DNA of 64,000 nucleotides from Paralithodes platypus (taxonomy: Eukaryota; Arthropoda; Malacostraca; Decapoda; Lithodidae): contig CM064495.1 in assembly GCA_032716605.1 (NCBI GenBank), positions 26,381,760 through 26,445,759 on the forward strand, read 5' to 3'. A program made the translations under genes and the position numbers. The notes under the pieces were generated by a model. It was not told the DNA's origin. It did not search any database and saw only the letters and a list, made by a program, of their open reading frames with translations. This document shows, piece after piece, positions 50,201 to 62,306 of this stretch (position 1 is the first letter of the stretch; each line of letters opens with the position of its first letter).

Positions 50201-53200
50201 GTGGTTATTGCCCAAGAATTAACGTAAAGGGATAACTGTAACTAGTTGCACTGGTCTAGGATGTTCACTTGTCTAGGTGATACTTCGGACCGAAAATATC
50301 AGTGAGGGCGAATCAGGTTAAACCTGATGGCAAGAATAATTACAGGAGTCAGTTCGCCTAAGCTAAATTTCACTGATATATATTAACACATACTAGCATA
50401 CTAATCACTTGTTTCCTAACATCAGAGAAAGTTGAGACATAATCGAATACACTGGATGGTTGAGTTAATAGCACCGTAACACTGGTACTTTGTGAAGTAA
50501 CACTGTGATAGAGTTTTCCTGGTTATCTTGCGTTAGTGATATTGGGGGTTAACAGTAGCTCTGGGGGCCGTCCAAGCTGTCCGGTAGTGTAGAGAAGGTT
50601 TTGCAGATGGGCTTCTTGCGGGCGGTTGTGCACCTTTTTGGCAACAATTGCTGATGGGGTAAGACAGTCGATTGTTGCCAAGGAGTTATTCTTGCAGAGT
50701 CCTCACTCAAGAGTTTCTTGCATAATCCCTTCTAACATAACAAGATCTTTCTGCCTTAGATCAGTTATGAGTTATGATCGTTCGTAACTCAAGTAGTGGA
50801 TGGTGCACTATCAGAAGTTAATGAAACAATCAATAATTTGTGAATTTGTTGTCTACCAATATAATATTACTGCCGGTAGTCCCGATCGTAATAAAACATT
50901 CGTAAAGGGTTAATTCACTTCCTCACCGAGTTACACAGATTACGGAACGCCGAATTATCGCGAATCTTGAGGGGGGGAGGGAAAACTAGACGCCAACGCA
51001 GTGTGGCCAGCCGTTGCTTTTGGGCTCTAATATTCAACTGCCCGGCTGTTGTCTCTGTGTCTTATTTATAGGCAGGTCAAGGAAGCTTCAGGAATGTTCT
51101 AGAAGTATTGGATGTCAGTGCTATGAAAGTAGTTAATTTATTCTGTTGAACTTGGGGGGTTAGGGAGGGGGGTCTTTAATGTGGCGGTAAGTAACTTGTT
51201 ATCTGATTTATTATCGTGGATATCTTAACTCTAGTATGAGGTACTAGTAGAGTTATTTAGGCGGATTTGGTGAAGGTTTTTAGGGACTACTTTGCTGGCG
51301 CCCTACGTGAATAGGCTGGGAGGTATTATTCATCAATTCACCTAAATATCCTTCTCTGGTCTAGCTGACATGCTATTCGTAATCTAGGATGGGATAAGGA
51401 AGATTTTGGTTTTGGTTAAGGATGGGATAGGATGGTATTTGTATAGGTATTTAGATTTGTAGGTCATAACCTGTTGGAACTCACCTGTTGTCTGGCAAGA
51501 ATTTGCTGGCTTGCGCGGGTCAGGGTAATTCTCCGCGGGGTCGGTGGGGTCCCCGTGGGGTCGAGGGGGCAGGCCGCTCCCTGAATATGGTTATCGAGAG
51601 TTCTTACGTTAATTGGGTTGAAATATGAGTTCAGGTTGTCAGGAGGTATCTTCCTAGTTAGGGTTGATCACTACATCTAGTTTTCATGTATGAGGATCAC
51701 TCGTGGGTGTTAAGAATAGTGGTTTTGTGAAAATGCAAGTCATGGGGAAATTTACATTTTTAAGGGGGAACGAGAGGGGGTCGTCCGAGCCTCGCGCCGG
51801 CTATTGTTCTGGTTCAGGTTGTGAGTGGGGCTAGGGAGTTAGAGGATAGTTAAGGGGGGGTACAAGGATAGGTCCTTACCTTCCATTTGTTGAGGTTAGT
51901 GAACGAACCGAGTCGGCATGTTATAACGTTCTTATGGCGTCTTTACAGGGGGAGGGTTGTGAATTGTAAAGTGGGTGGTTTGAGGCTAGGCGCCGCGCCG
52001 CTCGTGACCTAGGGTCGTGACCCTTAATGCGCTGGACATAGGGGTGGCATTTCCCTACGATCGAACAGGTAGTGTGGTGTGTGCAGCGGGGCGGGAAGGA
52101 GAAGGGGACAGGATGACCCAAAACAGGTTACCACTGAGCATAGGGTCACGAAGCAAAACAGAGTAGTGTGGATTGTGGATAAGGAGGAGGTGATTGGAAG
52201 ACGTATAACAATTGTGGAAAAGTAAATGGAAGAGAGGAACACAATGGCGGATAAAAGATAATTAACCTAAGGATTGAATACATGCATGAATGACGACATT
52301 ATAGCCGTCGTCCTAATAAGATGATGAAAACGGGTTGGTATGCACGTGGCACAATACGACACTAGGACAGTGTCGTATCAATATCGGTGGGCATACTCCG
52401 GTTAATATTATATAATTATATACTTAGTTACTAGAAGAAGAAGGCAAGGGGCAACTGAGCACGGAGGTACATATCTATATACTTAGTTACTACAAAAGAA
52501 AGGAACAGCTGAGCATGGGGTTGGTATGTGGGTTACATAATTAATTATAGGGGTGACATAATCATGATCGGGTTCGTTGTGGACTGGAAATCGAAGGCGT
52601 TTTGAGCTCGCCTTCGCACCTACACAAATGAAAGTACTATAACCCACAAGGTGGTTATCTAATGAAATACATACTTAGTTGGTACATCAAGAATGTCTAG
52701 GAGGAAAGTCATGTGGTTTGTATTAAAGAAGACTGGGTTTTTTAAGAGGCGTGTAACATGCGGAGTTAAGTGGAAAAGAGAAAACATCGTGGATAACCGA
52801 TAGTTACCCTAAGGAGTGAATACATGCATAAACGACGGCATTATAGACGTCGTCCTAATAAGATGATGAAAACCGGTTTGGTATGCACGTGGCACAATAC
52901 GACACAAGGACAGTGCCGCTATGTCGTATCAATACTGGTGGCATACTCCGGTTAATATTATATATACACTTAGTTACTAGAAGAACAAGGCAAGGGGGCA
53001 ACTGAGCACGGGGGTACATATATCTATACTCGTCATGGAGAGAGAGATATGAGGTAGCTTTCCTGCATCTCTCCTAATAATCGTCTGCAGATTGGTCATA
53101 GTGAGTTTATCTGAATTAACAGGTAAATCAATACAATAACTGGCATAGGGTTATTGGGTGTATAGAGTCGTGGTTAAAGGTTGTTACATAACTCGTAATG

Positions 53201-53591
53201 AACTTATCTAAATCAACAGGCATAAATCAATACAAGAACTGGCAAGGGACACAAATTGACAGACGAACAATGCAACGTGAGGTTATGTATAGCTAACTGC
53301 TAAAAATGGAGGAAGGAAGATAGGTGTCTTCTCTTTTTACAAGTTCCCTAAATTATGTTAACATTAGGGAGTTGGTACATCAATAAAATAGCAATGTGGA
53401 TCTCAGTGAGTTATGGGGCTGTCTAGTGTAATTTCATAATTAATCTCGGAATTACTCCTAGGTATTTTTTCTAGTGAAATGGAGGTGGTATTAGGAAGGT
53501 TGGAATATATATAGTTAGTGGATAAAACAACGGGAGGTTAGACATATAATTGCTAGAATTGGGGGGGACTATGATTGTTATATAACTAAAT
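50201..53591 (-). repeat. LTR (left copy), main part
   Basis: Continues the left LTR after insertion Z and matches 57791-61103 almost base for base. From about 52140 it contains internally repeated units of roughly 0.55-1 kb with GACGTCGTCCTAATAAGATG and CACGTGGCACAATACGAC. Further degenerate units continue to ~53820, so the LTR/interior border is not fixed. Short open frames such as 51921-52121 are repeated in all LTRs and look non-coding. Confidence 0.85.
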
Positions 53592-54641
53592 ACAGGGTTG
53601 ACGTAATCACGATCTGATTTGGTGTGAAATGGAAGCTAAGGTGTCTTTTAGATCGCCTCGAACCTACACAATGAAAGTATTATAGCCTGTATGGTGGTTA
53701 CATAATTAAATACATACTTAGGTGGTACATCAAGAATGTCAGTGAGTAAAGTATTGTGGTTTGTATATTAGAAGACTGTGATTGAGAGACGTATAATATG
53801 TGGAATGAATTTGGAGAGAGAGGGAGACTAAATCGGGGATGGAAATGGGACCGGGGATCTCGTTGGGGGTGGGGTTTTTGCTCTCAGGATTTTCGTTCCT
53901 GTGGCTCGTTAGGGTGGGGGTTTCGCTCTCAGGATTTTCGTTCCTGTGGTATTTTACTTCCGTCGCCTTTATATGAGGTACGACCTCGTACCTCAAGGTT
54001 GGAGTACGTAGGTTTGTTTAGGGGGCCAGGTCAGGTCGGTGAGGGGGTTAGGTTGGAGGGAAATGGCAGCCTGCCGCTGAGGACGAAGATTACTGTCATC
54101 CCGACTAGCAGCAGACTGCGCGGAAAAGAGAGACAAAAACTTAAAACATTTTATCCTGGAATGTGAATAATATAATGAAATTAGGAAAAAAAATAACAAG
54201 ATTACTCAGGCCATATATCCAAGACACTGAAAACTAATAGGAGAGTTACTATTCAAGAAAGAAGGGAACGAGAGAAGAAAATACATAGATGTTGGAAAAG
54301 GAGAGAAAAGAGGATAAAAGAACTTGACGAAAAAACAGATAATTAAGAACACAGGAAAATTAAGAAGAGCTAAAGTGTTTAACAATGTATAAAACAAATT
54401 TACAAGATAGTAAGAAAAGTGTAGGCTAACAAGAAAGGGAGTACTACTAAGGAAAAAAATAATAATAATATATACAGTATATGGAAAACATGTAAATTTA
54501 TAGAATCATGCCCAATCGCTTAGGAATTGAGAACAATACAAAACAAAATCCCATGGAAAATCCAGTACAATAAACATCATCATCATCATCAGGGGGGGCT
54601 GGATTAGTTAGGGTCGCCGTTAGTCTTGGTGAAGGTCTGCT
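53592..54641 (-). other. LTR-interior transition, no gene recognised
   Basis: 53600-53800 is a diverged repeat of the 52550-52760 unit. 53860-53960 has a direct repeat of TTTCGTTCCTGTGG-type sequence (GCTCTCAGGATTTTCGTTCC twice). 54460 and 54570 have (AAT)n and (CAT)n runs. No pol-like motif is seen on either strand. Confidence 0.5.
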
Positions 54642-55861
54642 TTATTGGTAAGGGTGGTGGTGGTGGTTGTGGCTTTGACCTTGGAGGTTCACTTTCACTT
54701 TGGGAGGGAGGGGTGGATATACCGTTAGGTCTGCCGTTAGGAATGTGGGTCTGGGTGAGAGCTGGCCCGGGGGCAGTTTTGGATGAGTTTTGTGGGCGTG
54801 AATGGTGGGTCTGTGGAGGTTGGAAAAGCAGAGAGTGCTTGGTCGGTGGGGGAAGACATTTTGGCTGGAGAGGGGTTGATGTTGGATGATGGTTTGATAT
54901 GGATGGTGGCTTGAAGGGTTGTGGTCGGGGGTAGTGATAGGGGGGGGGGGGGTTAAAGGTGAAATGGGCAGGTCGAGTAGGGGTTGTTGTTGTGGAAGAG
55001 GTTGGTGCTGGGGAGGGGTTGAATTGTGTAGAGAGTTGTGGTCGTGAGTGGGGTTGTGGGAAGGGTGAGTAAGGCTGGAGGTTGAGAGTTTAAGATGATC
55101 GGGTGGTTTGGAGGGTTGGAGTGTGGGGATTTGATAGGAAGATGGTGGGTGGGGGGTCTGGGCAGGCATGGTTGTGGTTTGAGAGGGGTTAAATTTGGAC
55201 TGGTTTTATTGTCGGGAGAGACGTGGATGGGATTTCGAGGAGTGGTTGAGGTTGAGAGGTTGATTATGTTGTTTGGGGTGAGAGAGAGGGTAGTATTTTG
55301 GGGGTTAGTCAAGGTGGAAAAAGTTTTGTGGTTCGATTTGGATGGGCGTGGTATTTTGTCGAGCGGGATCTTTGGGGTGGAATTTGGGGCAGATGGGGTA
55401 ACGGTGAAGAGGGGGGTAAGGTAGGGGGGGAAGAGGAGGTAGGGGTTATGCACGGCGGTGATTTTGAGTTCTGAATGGGGTCGTGAGAGGGTAGGCTGGC
55501 AGAGTGAGAATTGGTGGAGGTTGAGAGTTTAGGATGATCTGGGGTTTTAGAGAGTGGGGGTGTGGGAGATTGACAGGTAAATTGGGGAGATAGGGTGAGT
55601 AGGTAAGTTTGGAGAGATTGTTGCGGAAGAGATTTGTCTCGGAAAAAAGTGGAATTTGGTAGGATGGATGAAGGAGACATTGATGGAGATTTTGGTTCTG
55701 GTGCTGGATTATGGGGCAGAGGTAGGTTGGCGAGCGGGAGTGTTACTGGAGGTGGATTCAGGAGCGGTTTGGGTAATGTTGGAGAGGGTGACAAGGGATG
55801 GGGGGAATAGGAGGTAGGCGGAGCTGTATAATTCTTGGTTGATGCGGGTGTTTGAAGGTGT
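54642..55861 (-). pseudogene. Pro/Ser/Thr-rich downstream extension of the gag-like gene
   Basis: Three overlapping minus-strand frames (55309-56016, 54953-55453, 54642-55169) are all Pro/Ser/Thr-rich with no stop for long stretches. A ~110-bp segment is duplicated (near 55525 and 55082, minus-strand coding SKTPDHPKLSTS and SKPPDHLKLSTS). Composition matches the tail of the upstream gene, suggesting one low-complexity region broken by indels, or frameshift-rich translation. No domain is recognised. Confidence 0.45.
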
Positions 55862-57289
55862 TTACCAAGGTTGGGCATGTGGAGAGATGATGGTTGGGGG
55901 GTGAGGTTGACAGTTTTGAGGGTGGGGGACAGGTGATGAATCTGAGGAAGTGAGAGGCGTGACAGGTTGTTGAGGGATTGACGGGGATGAAGGTTGGTCT
56001 TGGGTGACAGGGGCATGTGAGAGAGTGGAGGGGGGGCTCATTTTCTGACCAGCATTTTTCAGGGGTGACATTGAAAGAGAATTGGTTATGGTGGGGGTGA
56101 CCATTTCTGCGTTCTGTGGTTTGTTGGCAGGCATAGAAAAGGGAGGGGGTTCATGGGGTAACACAATTGATGGAAGATTATCGTTGATGGATGGCTGGGC
56201 AGGGGAAAATTTAGGGATGGTCAGAGAGGATAGAGGCAAAGAAGAGTGTACTGGGGTTGGACTTTCATCGGGAGTCATTTTGGAAGGGTGCACAGAGTTT
56301 GATTCCTTAGGGGAATGGAGGGACTTATTGATGATAGTGTTAAGTGGAGGAATACATTTACTTTCTTGGATAGGGGCTGAAGGGGTAGATAGGGGATTCA
56401 CAGGGTGTTTAGACATGGCTGGGGGTGAGAACTTTTCAAGAGCTTCATTTACTAAGGGGGAATTTGAGGGAATGGATGGATGTGGGTGAACAGACCTCGG
56501 ACTCGAGTTGGTAATGGTGAAGGGTTGTTCCTCATTTGTCATAGCTGGCGAGTTGTTTGGAGTGGTGGGTGTCCGTAGAAGTTTCCGTATTTCTCGGATG
56601 TTCTGGTGGAAACTCGCTGTCCCATGGTCCATGAAATGTTGGTAGATGTCTACCGGAAGGAGGTTCACCAGGGAGAGGAACACCTGTTGTTCTTGGTATT
56701 CAAGGGTTCGCGAGGGACATGCGGAATTGATGTGCCCCCATACCTTGGCTAGGGTGACGTCCAGGCGTCCTTCATATACCACTTGATCGAGTTGGCACAT
56801 TTCTCTGATGGAGAGCATAATATTATGTTCTTCGAATGAGCCGTACAGGTCGAGATGGGTGGTGATGTGGGGTGGGAGGATGTCGAACAATGTGGTAAAT
56901 AAGTGTTCATTTTGTTGCTCGTCATCTTGAGAGCTATACGTGGTCCTCACGTATCTGTAGAGTTGTACGAGGGTCACATTGATATCCCCTTCATACTTGA
57001 TCTCGTCGACTTTTATTATTTTGGGGGCGACGAGGGAACCCAAAAGTAGCCCTAAGGTCTGGATCACGAGGGATCGAAACTGGTTCCAGGTAAGCTTTGG
57101 CGTTACCTGTTTAGCAATTTGGGAAACGGCTTTTCCCAACTGCATAATGTGCAATAATGCAACGGCGATTTTCTCGCAGTCATTTTGAAGTGCCAAATCT
57201 AACACTGGCTTTACTATGTCTAAGTAAGTGGCGATATCATACGTGTTAACATCATACTTGGGAATGTGAGTGTAATAGCGAGCTGCCAT
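55862..57289 (-). CDS. gag-like protein with duplicated ~70-residue module
   Basis: 475 residues from ATG 57289 (context AAAAATGGC), 70 nt inside the putative primer binding site, where gag begins in LTR elements. Residues 1-95 are mainly helical (MAARYYTHIPKYDVN; GLLLGSLV). Residues 99-166 and 172-236 align with each other: each starts YEG, then VTL, later F..L...LP..I..H and G, and ends IRE..L. I infer a tandem duplication, perhaps of a capsid C-terminal-like domain. Residues 240-475 are Pro/Ser/Thr-rich and unstructured. No zinc knuckle, protease or RT. Family not recognised; gag is inferred from position and composition. Confidence 0.6.
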   Translation of the reverse strand: MAARYYTHIPKYDVNTYDIATYLDIVKPVLDLALQNDCEKIAVALLHIMQLGKAVSQIAKQVTPKLTWNQFRSLVIQTLGLLLGSLVAPKIIKVDEIKYEGDINVTLVQLYRYVRTTYSSQDDEQQNEHLFTTLFDILPPHITTHLDLYGSFEEHNIMLSIREMCQLDQVVYEGRLDVTLAKVWGHINSACPSRTLEYQEQQVFLSLVNLLPVDIYQHFMDHGTASFHQNIREIRKLLRTPTTPNNSPAMTNEEQPFTITNSSPRSVHPHPSIPSNSPLVNEALEKFSPPAMSKHPVNPLSTPSAPIQESKCIPPLNTIINKSLHSPKESNSVHPSKMTPDESPTPVHSSLPLSSLTIPKFSPAQPSINDNLPSIVLPHEPPPFSMPANKPQNAEMVTPTITNSLSMSPLKNAGQKMSPPSTLSHAPVTQDQPSSPSIPQQPVTPLTSSDSSPVPHPQNCQPHPPTIISPHAQPW

Positions 57290-57358
57290 TTTTGCGATGT
57301 TACCATGCTTCTATTGTTTCAAAAAATGTAATGCAATGAAATCTATCCGAATCAAGAA

Positions 57359-57373
57359 CCACCGCTGCCGCCA
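57359..57373 (-). promoter_or_regulatory. putative primer binding site (tRNA-Leu-like)
   Basis: On the minus strand, one base after the LTR end CATAACA, reads TGGCGGCAGCGGTGG. TGG pairs with tRNA CCA, and the following 12 bases resemble the complement of leucine tRNA 3' ends (from memory, not searched). Confidence 0.55.
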
Positions 57374-57374
57374 A

Positions 57375-60300
57375 TGTTATGCCCTGATTTTATACAGGAT
57401 TAACTTGGTATAGGTGAGTTCTGCAAGACTGGGTTATTGGATTTCTTGCAAAATACATAAAGAGAATCAACAGAGGACATAGATAATCTCGGATAAATGG
57501 TTTGAATACAGCTTTATTCTCAATAACACTCAGGTAGAAGCTACGTAATAGAATTCCACGAACAATAGATGTTGGAGCACTCAGGTAGGTTATTGGACTT
57601 ATTACAATCTCCCAGCACTTATCGCAGATTTGGATAGAGACATACTTCCCACTTCCAACGTTCAGGCATTATTCTTCTGATCACATTGCTTTATGATACA
57701 TGAATCACACAGGTTAGGTATTTCGCTTTGTTAACTCTCTCTGGTAATATGACTCTTAATCAAGGATGAAAGTATAAGTAATATGGTTATTGCCCAAGAA
57801 TTAACGTAAAGGGATAACTGTAACTAGTTGCACTGGTCTAGGATGTTCACTTGTCTAGGTGATACTTCGGACCGAAAATATCAGTGAGGGCGAATCAGGT
57901 TAAACCTGATGGCAAGAATAATTACGGGAGTCAGTTCGCCTAAGCTAAATTTCACTGATATATATTAACACATACTAGCATACTAATCACTTGTTTCCTA
58001 ACATCAGAGAAAGTTGAGACATAATCGAATACACTGGATGGTTGAGTTAATAGCACCGTAACACTGGTACTTTGTGAAGTAACACTGTGATAGAGTTTTC
58101 CTGGTTATCTTGCGTTAGTGATGTTGGGGGTTAACAGTAGCTCTGGGGCCGTCCAAGCTGTCCGGTAGTGTAGAGAAGGTTTTGCAGATGGGTTTCTTGC
58201 GGGCGGTTGTGCACCTTTTTGGCAACAATTGCTGATGGGGTAAGACAGTCGATTGTTGCCAAGGAGTTATTCTTGCAGAGTCCTCACTCAAGAGTTTCTC
58301 GCATAATCCCTTCTAACATAACAAGATCTTTCTGCCTTAGATCAGTTATGAGTTATGATCGTTCGTAACTCAAGTAGCGGATGGTGCACTATCAGAAATT
58401 AATGAAGCAATCAATAATTTGTGAATTTGTTGTCTACCAATATAATATTACTGCCGGTAGTCCCGATCGTAATAAAACATTCATAAAGGGTTAATTCACT
58501 TCCTCACCGAGTTACACAGATTACGGAACGCCGAATTATCGTGAATCTTGAGGGGGGGAGGGAAAACTAGACACCAACGCAGTGTGGCCAGCCGTTGCTT
58601 TTGGGCTCTAATATTCAACTGCCCGACTGTTGTCTCTGTGTCTTATTTATAGGCAGGTCAAGGAAGCTTCAGGAATGTTCTAGAAGTATTGGATGTCAGT
58701 GCTATGAAAGTAGTTAATTTATTCTGGTGAACTTAGGGGGTTAGGGAGGGGGGTCTTTAATGTGGCGGTAAGTAACTTGTTATCTGATTTATTATCGTGG
58801 GTATCTTAACTCTAGTATGAGGTACTAGTAGAGTTATTTAGGCGGATTTGGTGAAGGTTTTTAGGGACTACTTTGCTGGCGCCCTACGTGAATAGGCTGG
58901 GAGGTATTATTCATCAATTCACCTAAATATCCTTCTCTGGTCTAGCTGACATGCTATTCGTAATCTAGGATGGGATAAGGAAGATTTTGGTTTTGGTTAA
59001 GGATGGGATAGGATGGTATTTGTATAGGTATTTAGATTTGTAGGTCATAACCTGTTGGAACTCACCTGTTGTCTGGCAAGAATTTGCTGGCTTGCGCGGG
59101 TCAGGGTAATTCTCCGCGGGGGTCGGTGGGGTCCCCGTGGGGTCGGGGGGGGGCAGGCCGCTCCCTGAATATGGTTATCGAGAGTTCTTACGTTAATTGG
59201 GTTGAGATATGAGTTCAAGTTGTCAGGAGGTATCTTCCTAGTTAGGGTTGATCACTACATCTAGTTTTCATGTACGAGGATCACTCGTGGGTGTTAAAAA
59301 TAGTGGTTTTGTGAAAATGCAAGTCATGGGGAAATTTAAATTTTTAAGGGGGGACGAGAGGGGGTCGTCCGAGCCTCGCGCCGGCTATTGTTCTGGTTCA
59401 GGTTGTGAGTGGGGTTAGGGAGTTAGAGGATAGTTAAGGGGGGGGTACAAGGATAGGTCCTTACCTTCCGTTTGTTGAGGTTAGTGAACGAACCGAGTCG
59501 GCATGTTATAACGTTCTTATGGCGTCTTTACAGGGGAAGGGTTGTGAATTGTAAAGGGGGTGGTTTGAGGCTAGGCGCCGCACCGCTCGTGACCTAGGGT
59601 CGTGACCCTTAATGCGCTGGACATAGGGGTGGCATTTCCCTACGATCGAACAGGTAGTGTGGTGTGTGCAGCGGGGCGGGAAGGAGAAGGGGACAGGATG
59701 ACCCAAAACAGGTTACCACTGAGCATAGGGTCACGAAGCAAAACAGAGTAGTGTGGATTGTGGATAAGGAGGAGGTGATTGGAAGATGTATAACAATTGT
59801 GGAAAAGTAAATGGAAGAGAGGAACACAATGGCGGATAAAAGATAATTAACCTAAGGATTGAATACATGCATGAATGACGACATTATAGCCGTCGTCCTA
59901 ATAAGATGATGAAACCGGGTTGGTATGCACGTGGCACAATACAACACTAGGACAGTGTCGTATCAATATCGGTGGGCATACTTAGTTACTACATTAGTTA
60001 CTACAAAAGAAAGGAACAGCTGAGCATAGGGTTGGTATGTGGGTTACATAATTAATTATAGGGGTGACATAATCATGATCGGGTTCGTTGTGGACTGGAA
60101 ATCGAAGGCGTTTTGAGCTCGCCTTCGCACCTACACAAATGAAAGTACTATAACCCACAAGGTGGTTATCTAATGAAATACATACTTAGTTGGTACATCA
60201 AGAATGTCTAGGAGGAAAGTCATGTGGTTTGTATTAAAGAAGACTGGGTTTTTTAAGAGGCGTGTAACATGCGGAGTTAAGTGGAAAAGAGAAAACATCG

Positions 60301-61103
60301 TGGATAACCGATAGTTACCCTAAGGAGTGAATACATGCATAAACGACGGCATTATAGACGTCGTCCTAATAAGATGATGAAAACCGGTTTGGTATGCACG
60401 TGGCACAATACGACACAAGGACAGTGCCGCTATGTCGTATCAATACTGGTGGCATACTCTGGTTAATATTATATATGCACTTAGTTACTAGAAGAACAAG
60501 GCAAGGGGGCAACTGAGCACGGGGGTACATATATCTATACTCGTCATGGAGAGAGAGATACGAGGTAGCTTTCCTGCATCTCCTGATAATCGTCTGCAGA
60601 TTGGTCATAGTGAGTTTATCCGAATTAACAGGCCTAAATCAATACAATAACTGGCATAGGGTTATTGGGTGTATAGAGTCGTGGTTAAAGGTTGTTACAT
60701 AACTCGTAATGAACTTATCTAAATCAACAGGCATAAATCAATACAAGAACTGGCAAGGGACACAAATTGACAGACGAACAATGCAACGTGAGGTTATGTA
60801 TAGCTAACTGCTAAAAATGGGGGAACGAAGATAGGTGTCTTCTCTTTTTACAAGTTCCCTAAATTATGTTAACATTAGGGAGTTGGTACATCAATAAAAT
60901 AGCAATGTGGATCTCAGTGAGTTATGGGGCTGTCTAGTGTAATTTCATAATTAATCTCGGAATTACTCCTAGGTATTTTGTCTAGTGAAATGGAGGTGGT
61001 AGTAGGAAGGTTGGAATATATATAGTTAGTGGATAAAATAACGGGAGGTTAGACATATAATTGCTAGAATTGGGGGGGGACTATGATTGTTATATAACTA
61101 AAT
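57375..61103 (-). repeat. LTR (right copy, upstream of gag), truncated by DIRS-2
   Basis: Starts TGTTATGCCC at 57375 and follows the left LTR to AACTAAAT at about 61103, where DIRS-2 begins. The left LTR continues at this point (53591/53592), giving the empty site. Relative to the left LTR it lacks ~90 bp near 59985. The upstream promoter end lies right of the window, beyond DIRS-2. Confidence 0.85.
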
Positions 61104-61526
61104 TATAGGTTTGACTCCTGTAAGGAGATAAAGAAAACCTAATATTTAGTAGTGGCCCCGTAATCATTGACGAACATGCCTATTACATAAGGCATCCTCT
61201 TCAAACACTAATCCGCCGTAGTTTTGAATCTACCGCGCAGAGCATTTAAAAACTGAGGAGCCTTCATCATGAGCGCACGCGACCTCACTCATGGCTTCAG
61301 TCATTATGAATTGGGTTCTCACTACGAAAAAACTTCGTAAAAAATAAAAACAAAAAGAAAATAAGAATAACTATCCAATAAGCTTTCCATCATATCGTGG
61401 ATGTACTTGTGTGGATTTCTGACCAGACGCTGATTCAGGCGTCATTCTTCCTTCACTGACATATCAAGTAAACCAAAATCCTTAATACATCAACGAATGG
61501 GAAGGGGACGGTCGGGAGGGCCCCAG

Positions 61527-61640
61527 TCGTCAATGATTACGGGGCCACTACTAAATATTAGGTTTTCTTTATCTCCTTACAGGAGTCAAACCTATAATTT
61601 ATCAGTGGCCCCTCCATCATTGACGAACATGCCTGATTTC
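61527..61640. repeat. DIRS-2 internal complementary region
   Basis: 61527-61596 is the inverse of the left terminus 61104-61173 (GTCAATGATTACGGGGCCAC, CTCCTTACAGGAGTCAAACC). It is joined to 61597-61640 (TTTATCAGTGGCCCCTCC), predicted to be the inverse of the unseen right terminus. Same design as 29643-29765. Confidence 0.82.
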
Positions 61641-62199
61641 TAAGACTGGAGGGGGACATTCGTAATCATATCATAACTCTAGAAAAGCAGATAATAAAAA
61701 CAACCACATAGTATTCTTACTTTGAAAATATATTTAAATAACGGCGTAGCCGAACAAATACAAGAAAAAGGGGGTTCAGGCAGGTGCGTGCTTCAAAGAA
61801 GCCTGTCTGACAAAAAATGGGTAACCCTGAAGATTCTGAACACAGATATGTAGTTACAAAGGCACCCCACTCAACGAGAGGTGACAAAAAATAACAAGTT
61901 ATAAGTTTACATGTGCACATAATAAACCCCAACATAAACTTGGAGATAAATTGCAAAGGAACTCCAATAATCTAAAACTAAATTGCTTTCGCAGCTAAAC
62001 TACTCTAACAACACCGTTGTTTTGTACTTAACATTGTACTAGCACAATTTCTCACTGAGAAATTTTCATAACACATTTTAACCTTAAATTGTATCACAGC
62101 TCTGATACTCCGGCGGGGTCTAGGGTGTCCTGTGTCAACTGACTGCACCCCCCCCCCCCCCTTTCCCGTGAAAGTAAACAAAAGTGACTGCAGGGCCAC
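61641..62199 (-). other. DIRS-2 3' non-coding region
   Basis: AT-rich sequence with a C12 run near 62148. It lies between the YR gene end and the internal complementary region. No gene. Confidence 0.5.
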
Positions 62200-62306
62200 C
62201 TAGACCCTCTGCCTTAAAGCTATACATGGTAAGGAAGGTTTGTCTAGAGCAACTGACAAGTATCTAGACAGAAACGTATGATTAGACGCCCACAACTGCG
62301 TGGACG

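Larger units (their letters stand above)
45460..61103 (-). mobile_element. giant-LTR retrotransposon with gag-like gene (runs past the nested DIRS-2)
   Basis: Direct repeats beginning TGTTATGCCCTGATTTTATACAGG-like sequence at 45460 and 57375 flank a ~3.7-kb interior with a minus-strand gag-like gene. The left LTR is 45460-45882 plus 50201 to at least 53591 (interrupted by a nested element); the right is 57375-61103 and then cut by DIRS-2. Each LTR is therefore at least ~3.7 kb. The two left-edge segments differ by only a few changes over ~420 bp, suggesting recent insertion. No protease, RT, RNase H or integrase is visible, so it is probably non-autonomous. Confidence 0.8.
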
